Below, one piece after another: positions 60,507-64,000 of a stretch of DNA of 64,000 nt. Within the stretch, counting starts at the first letter, position 1; each line of letters starts with the position of its first letter. Origin of the DNA: Rhynochetos jubatus. Its lineage: Eukaryota; Chordata; Aves; Eurypygiformes; Rhynochetidae. Under the pieces are notes generated by a model. The model saw nothing but the letters and a program-made list of their open reading frames with translations. It ran no database searches and was not told the origin of the DNA. Where the stretch lies: the NCBI GenBank assembly GCA_027574665.1, contig CM050690.1:71529433-71593432 (forward strand), written 5' to 3'. Made by a program: the position numbers and the translations under genes.

Positions 60507-63500
60507 ATATGAATGAGGGGTTTCATTCAAAGTTCTTGCTCTTCATCTCAAGGAGAATGGGCTTGTGGCATTTTGTTTATTTCTTTGGCATGCAAAAGGT
60601 AAAGAAAAACAATTTGCAAAAGTTTTTCACTCCCTGGCTTAAGTGACAATTCCTTAGCTTTCCTCAGCTGAATATCTGTAAAATAGTAACAAAAAACCAA
60701 TAAAAGCAAGTTTTGAACAACTGAAAAGAAGGAATAATTTTAGGTTGCTCCAAGAGAAGCATACCACTTTATTTCAGCTACACCTACTCAAACTTTGGAG
60801 AAAGCATTTAAATCACACAACAGCTGTCAACCTGCACTGGAAAGGAGCCTGAACCTCAGCAAGAGCCCAATAAGCTCCTAAATCATTATCTAGCAACACC
60901 AAGGATGATGAGCATTGCAAAGACCAAAAATGCCATGGTACAGACAAGACAAATGCCATTACACTTATATGGCCTTCTACACATATCATGCCAAGGGCGG
61001 GGAGGGGGGTGGGAATCCCACTGAAAAATAGAGGACAAAAACCCAACCTGTTTTTAAAACTTTCGAGAAAAACAAAACCACAATTTAAATGAACTTTAAA
61101 AGTTTTCTCAGCTTACAATATCCCACAAAATCCAAAATTTAACAGGATGTTTTAAGTTAAACATGTTTGACCAACAAGGTAAACAGTTTAATTAGAGAAG
61201 TTAATAAAATATTAAAAAATCGAAAACAAGAAATCTTTCCTCACAGATTGCCAAAGAATTGTCTGCTATAGGCTGTCTGTCCCCTTCCCACCCCCTCAGC
61301 TTTTTTGGCTCCCATGAATGAAATATTTGTTATAGCTCCCATGGAAGATAAAGTACTCAACTACAGTTGAGTAAAAAGGGCTAAGGGGGAGATGACATCC
61401 TTGTAGGTATATGCGCAGAACAGCTGCAAAGCTGGACTGACTTCTGTGACGGACCTGTAATACAGTCTAATTAACAAGCTTTGCAAGCACTCCTAATACA
61501 CCACTTTTCCCCCTTTTGAGGAAGGAGGAAGGGAGGTGAGCTATTAGAAGCCAACTTATTTTTCCCACAGGATACTTCACCTCTTGCGTAAGTGTATTTT
61601 ATACACAGAATGTGAAACTCAAGTCCTCCGCATAATCAAAAAAGCATGCACAAGCACACAAAAAATGGCATTCCCAATCTTAGTGTGTCACATCTGTATT
61701 TTTTCCATAAAAGACTGTTAAACACAAACATTAAGATCACAGCTTGTGCATCATAATGCCCATAATCCTTCAGCTGCAGAGATAAAAACCCATGAAGCAG
61801 TGAGGACTGCCTTTTCTTGGCACTGTTTAAAGGAGGAAGTCACCTCTCAAAGGGTGCAATTATTGGAATTGATGCAAAAAGAGGTCAGCATCCTGATTCA
61901 GCAGAGCTTTATGACAACTGTTCATTTGCCAGAGGGGGGATAAAGGAAGCACCATTAATACACTCCTGTTTTACAAGATAGGAAATGACTACTAGAAATT
62001 CACTAGGGAGCATGAAGACACTTCAAAACAGTATCTCTGCAATGAATCACAGGTATTAACAAGAAGCAATCTCTACTAATAGTGGCATTTCCCCAATTTC
62101 AGAACAAATGTCATAATAAATACTGAGTGCTGTCCTTTTGTAGCTGCAGCAATACAGCAGTAGAAAAGTGCTTAACTCCAGGGATTCTCAACAGCTAATG
62201 CGGATCACATGCTTTTAACCATGAGCTCCAAAATTAAATATCTAGTCCTGTATCTCATCTTCCTTCAGCTTAATGTTAAGAAACAGCTTTCAGGAATACA
62301 AGCTATAAAAACCATCTTTAGGTTAGTGGTAAGCCTATCTAGTTAAAACAAGAGACGTTGAAATGGTGGCAATCCTTGGCCTCAACAATTTCATTGAAAC
62401 TGTGTTTTAATACACAATACAATCTTCTGGTTTAAGTGTAGGAAACAGATTATCCTAATCTTCCCCACAGATTTACAGTGAGATTCATGCAAACCACTGT
62501 AAACAATACTGACATTCCCCCCACCCCCCCTTCATTAAATTGCATTAAAATCAGAGCAAGGCCTTTCAAACAATGTTACAATTAACTCCTTGAATGGCCA
62601 AAGATCCAGCAATGAAACAATAAAACCACCTGTTTCCCTAAGTAAAACAACAGCTTTGCAGTAAAACCATACACTACGCACAATGTTCATGCCAATGACA
62701 GATACACTTTATTGGTAAGTGCTGAATTACACTAATACAGGTGTCAAAAATCTTGCACCTCTTTCAGAACACCCTGAGAAGCCTCCATCTCAGACAGTGC
62801 TTCTCTGCAGCAAAGCATGATTCATGTTGTCAACTAATTTCCCCTTCCCCTCCCAGAAATACTTCAAAAAATTTTAACCTTGTGAGGTTACAGGAAAGAA
62901 CTAGAGACTCCATACAAGATCTGGCAACATAAAGAGAAAAAAAAAAAAGGAAGAAGGGGTCTGGAAGAATACCATTGCTGCCATACACTTACATCTCCTT
63001 TGTGTGAATACACCTATGCTCACAGGGGAGAATAAGAGGCCCCAGAAGTATCTTCTCCCAAAGCACACCATCAGCATTTATTCTCTGATGATCACTTTCT
63101 AAATCAGAAGCCCTGCTCTGACCCAGAAGCACAAAAGCCTTTGTGGCAACCAGCACTGCAGAGCAGACAGAAGCATCCACACTAACTAGCCTCTCTTCTG
63201 CTGCCCACCTTCAGTACCCAACTTTTCCAATGCTTTGCATGCCTGAGCTTCTCAGAGCTACTACCCAATACCAGTAACATGCCCAAATCCAAGCGTCTCC
63301 TTAGTGTGACCAAAGCCACAGGACCACCTGGAGGCATTAGCCATTGTCCAGCCTCTTTGGATGTTTGCACATAAATGAAGCAAGCCAAATCTGTCCTAAA
63401 AAAAAAAAATTAAACCAACACTTCACCTCTGACTACCTTCTTATTTCCATCCAGTTGAGCATATTCTTCTCTCTGTTTCTCAGGCCAAAGTGGAGAAGCA

Positions 63501-64000
63501 TGTATGTGACCAACAGCAATGGGAACATTTCCCCAGCACAGCTCAGTTTTTCCATCTTGAGTAACCCATCCTCCTATCACAGGAAAAGTCAAATGGGGTA
63601 GAATTTTTTTAAACTTAATGTCACCTATAAAGACAAATAATTCTTGGCTGGGTTAATCTATTATAACTTACTAACGAAAGTACACTGAAAAATGCACTGA
63701 GAAGCCCAAGTACTACAGAAGAGTAGGAGTGATTTATAAACAGTTAATCCCACTCTAAACAGAATCAGACATCAGAGATAACAAGGGCCTTGGGTAACTT
63801 AGTACAATCCCTCTATCTGCTCACAAATCACTGGCTAGGATGTGCTGAACTACACAAATTTAGGCATTTGAGTCCCAAAGTTACAGCTCCATAGATATTG
63901 CATCACTTACAAATCTAGAGCTATCGCTCCTCCCTCCAGAATGCTTTGCATCAACTCTCTACTCCTGTATCTACTTCCTTTTGCTATTCAGAATTTGCAA

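Larger units (their letters stand above)
53499..64000 (-). other. RAI14: RAI14 upstream intron (partial), 5' of the first coding exon
   Basis: This sequence lies upstream of the splice acceptor of the start-codon exon, so it should be intron between that exon and a non-coding 5' exon. It is interrupted by the ERV at 55173-60346. From 60507 to 64000 I see only AT-rich unique sequence with short homopolymer runs and no CpG-island promoter, so the RAI14 promoter probably lies beyond 64000. That reading assumes transcripts do not start closer to the coding exon. Confidence 0.5.

Noticed and set aside
1-64000. CRISPR arrays, operons, tRNA or rRNA genes
   Set aside because: No regularly spaced repeats, no cloverleaf or rRNA segments, and the intron-exon structure and CR1 content show vertebrate nuclear DNA.

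Overview
The window is AT-rich, repeat-poor vertebrate DNA, almost certainly avian. The only recognisable transposons are CR1 LINEs, with the avian-type 3' ends rich in 'attctatgattctatg', and one class III (ERV-L-like) endogenous retrovirus (ERV). There is no bacterial gene organisation, no CRISPR and no operon; most short open reading frames are chance.

Host gene: two exons on the minus strand identify RAI14 (ankycorbin, also NORPEG). The exon at 53407-53498 carries the start codon and the first 12 codons (MKSLKAKFRKSD). The exon at 11364-11494 continues with [18 protein letters not shown] and so on, the start of the ankyrin-repeat region. Both have consensus splice sites and join in phase 0 across an intron of about 41.9 kb. 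The rest of RAI14 must lie below position 1, and its 5' non-coding exon(s) and promoter probably above 64000. The human orthologue is on 5p13, a segment that corresponds to the avian Z chromosome, so a Z location is a reasonable inference.

Layout: 1-11363, downstream intron with a CpG-enriched block at about 5275-5720. 11364-11494, RAI14 second coding exon. 11495-53406, large intron holding an LTR-like block (about 18849-19255), a CR1 with recognisable reverse transcriptase (30259-31376), a CR1 with a second CR1 nested inside it (41559-42870, inner copy 42333-42643), a tail-to-tail CR1 pair (44078-44450), an unclassified GC-richer block (about 46127-46475) and a short CR1 3' end (51650-51944). 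53407-53498, first coding exon. 53499-64000, upstream intron with the ERV (internal region and 3' LTR, 55173-60346).

The ERV has gag, then protease-reverse transcriptase in the same frame after one TAA stop, then RNase H-integrase. Two frame disruptions separate the last two parts, there is no env, and a 3' LTR follows. It lacks a 5' LTR and leader. In their place sits a near-identical copy (145 bp against 160 bp) of the host DNA that follows the 3' LTR. The likeliest readings are a heterozygous insertion whose empty and filled alleles were joined during assembly, or a real rearrangement. This is the most notable anomaly. I did not find a convincing new functional system; the interest lies in element structure and in the RAI14 5' end.
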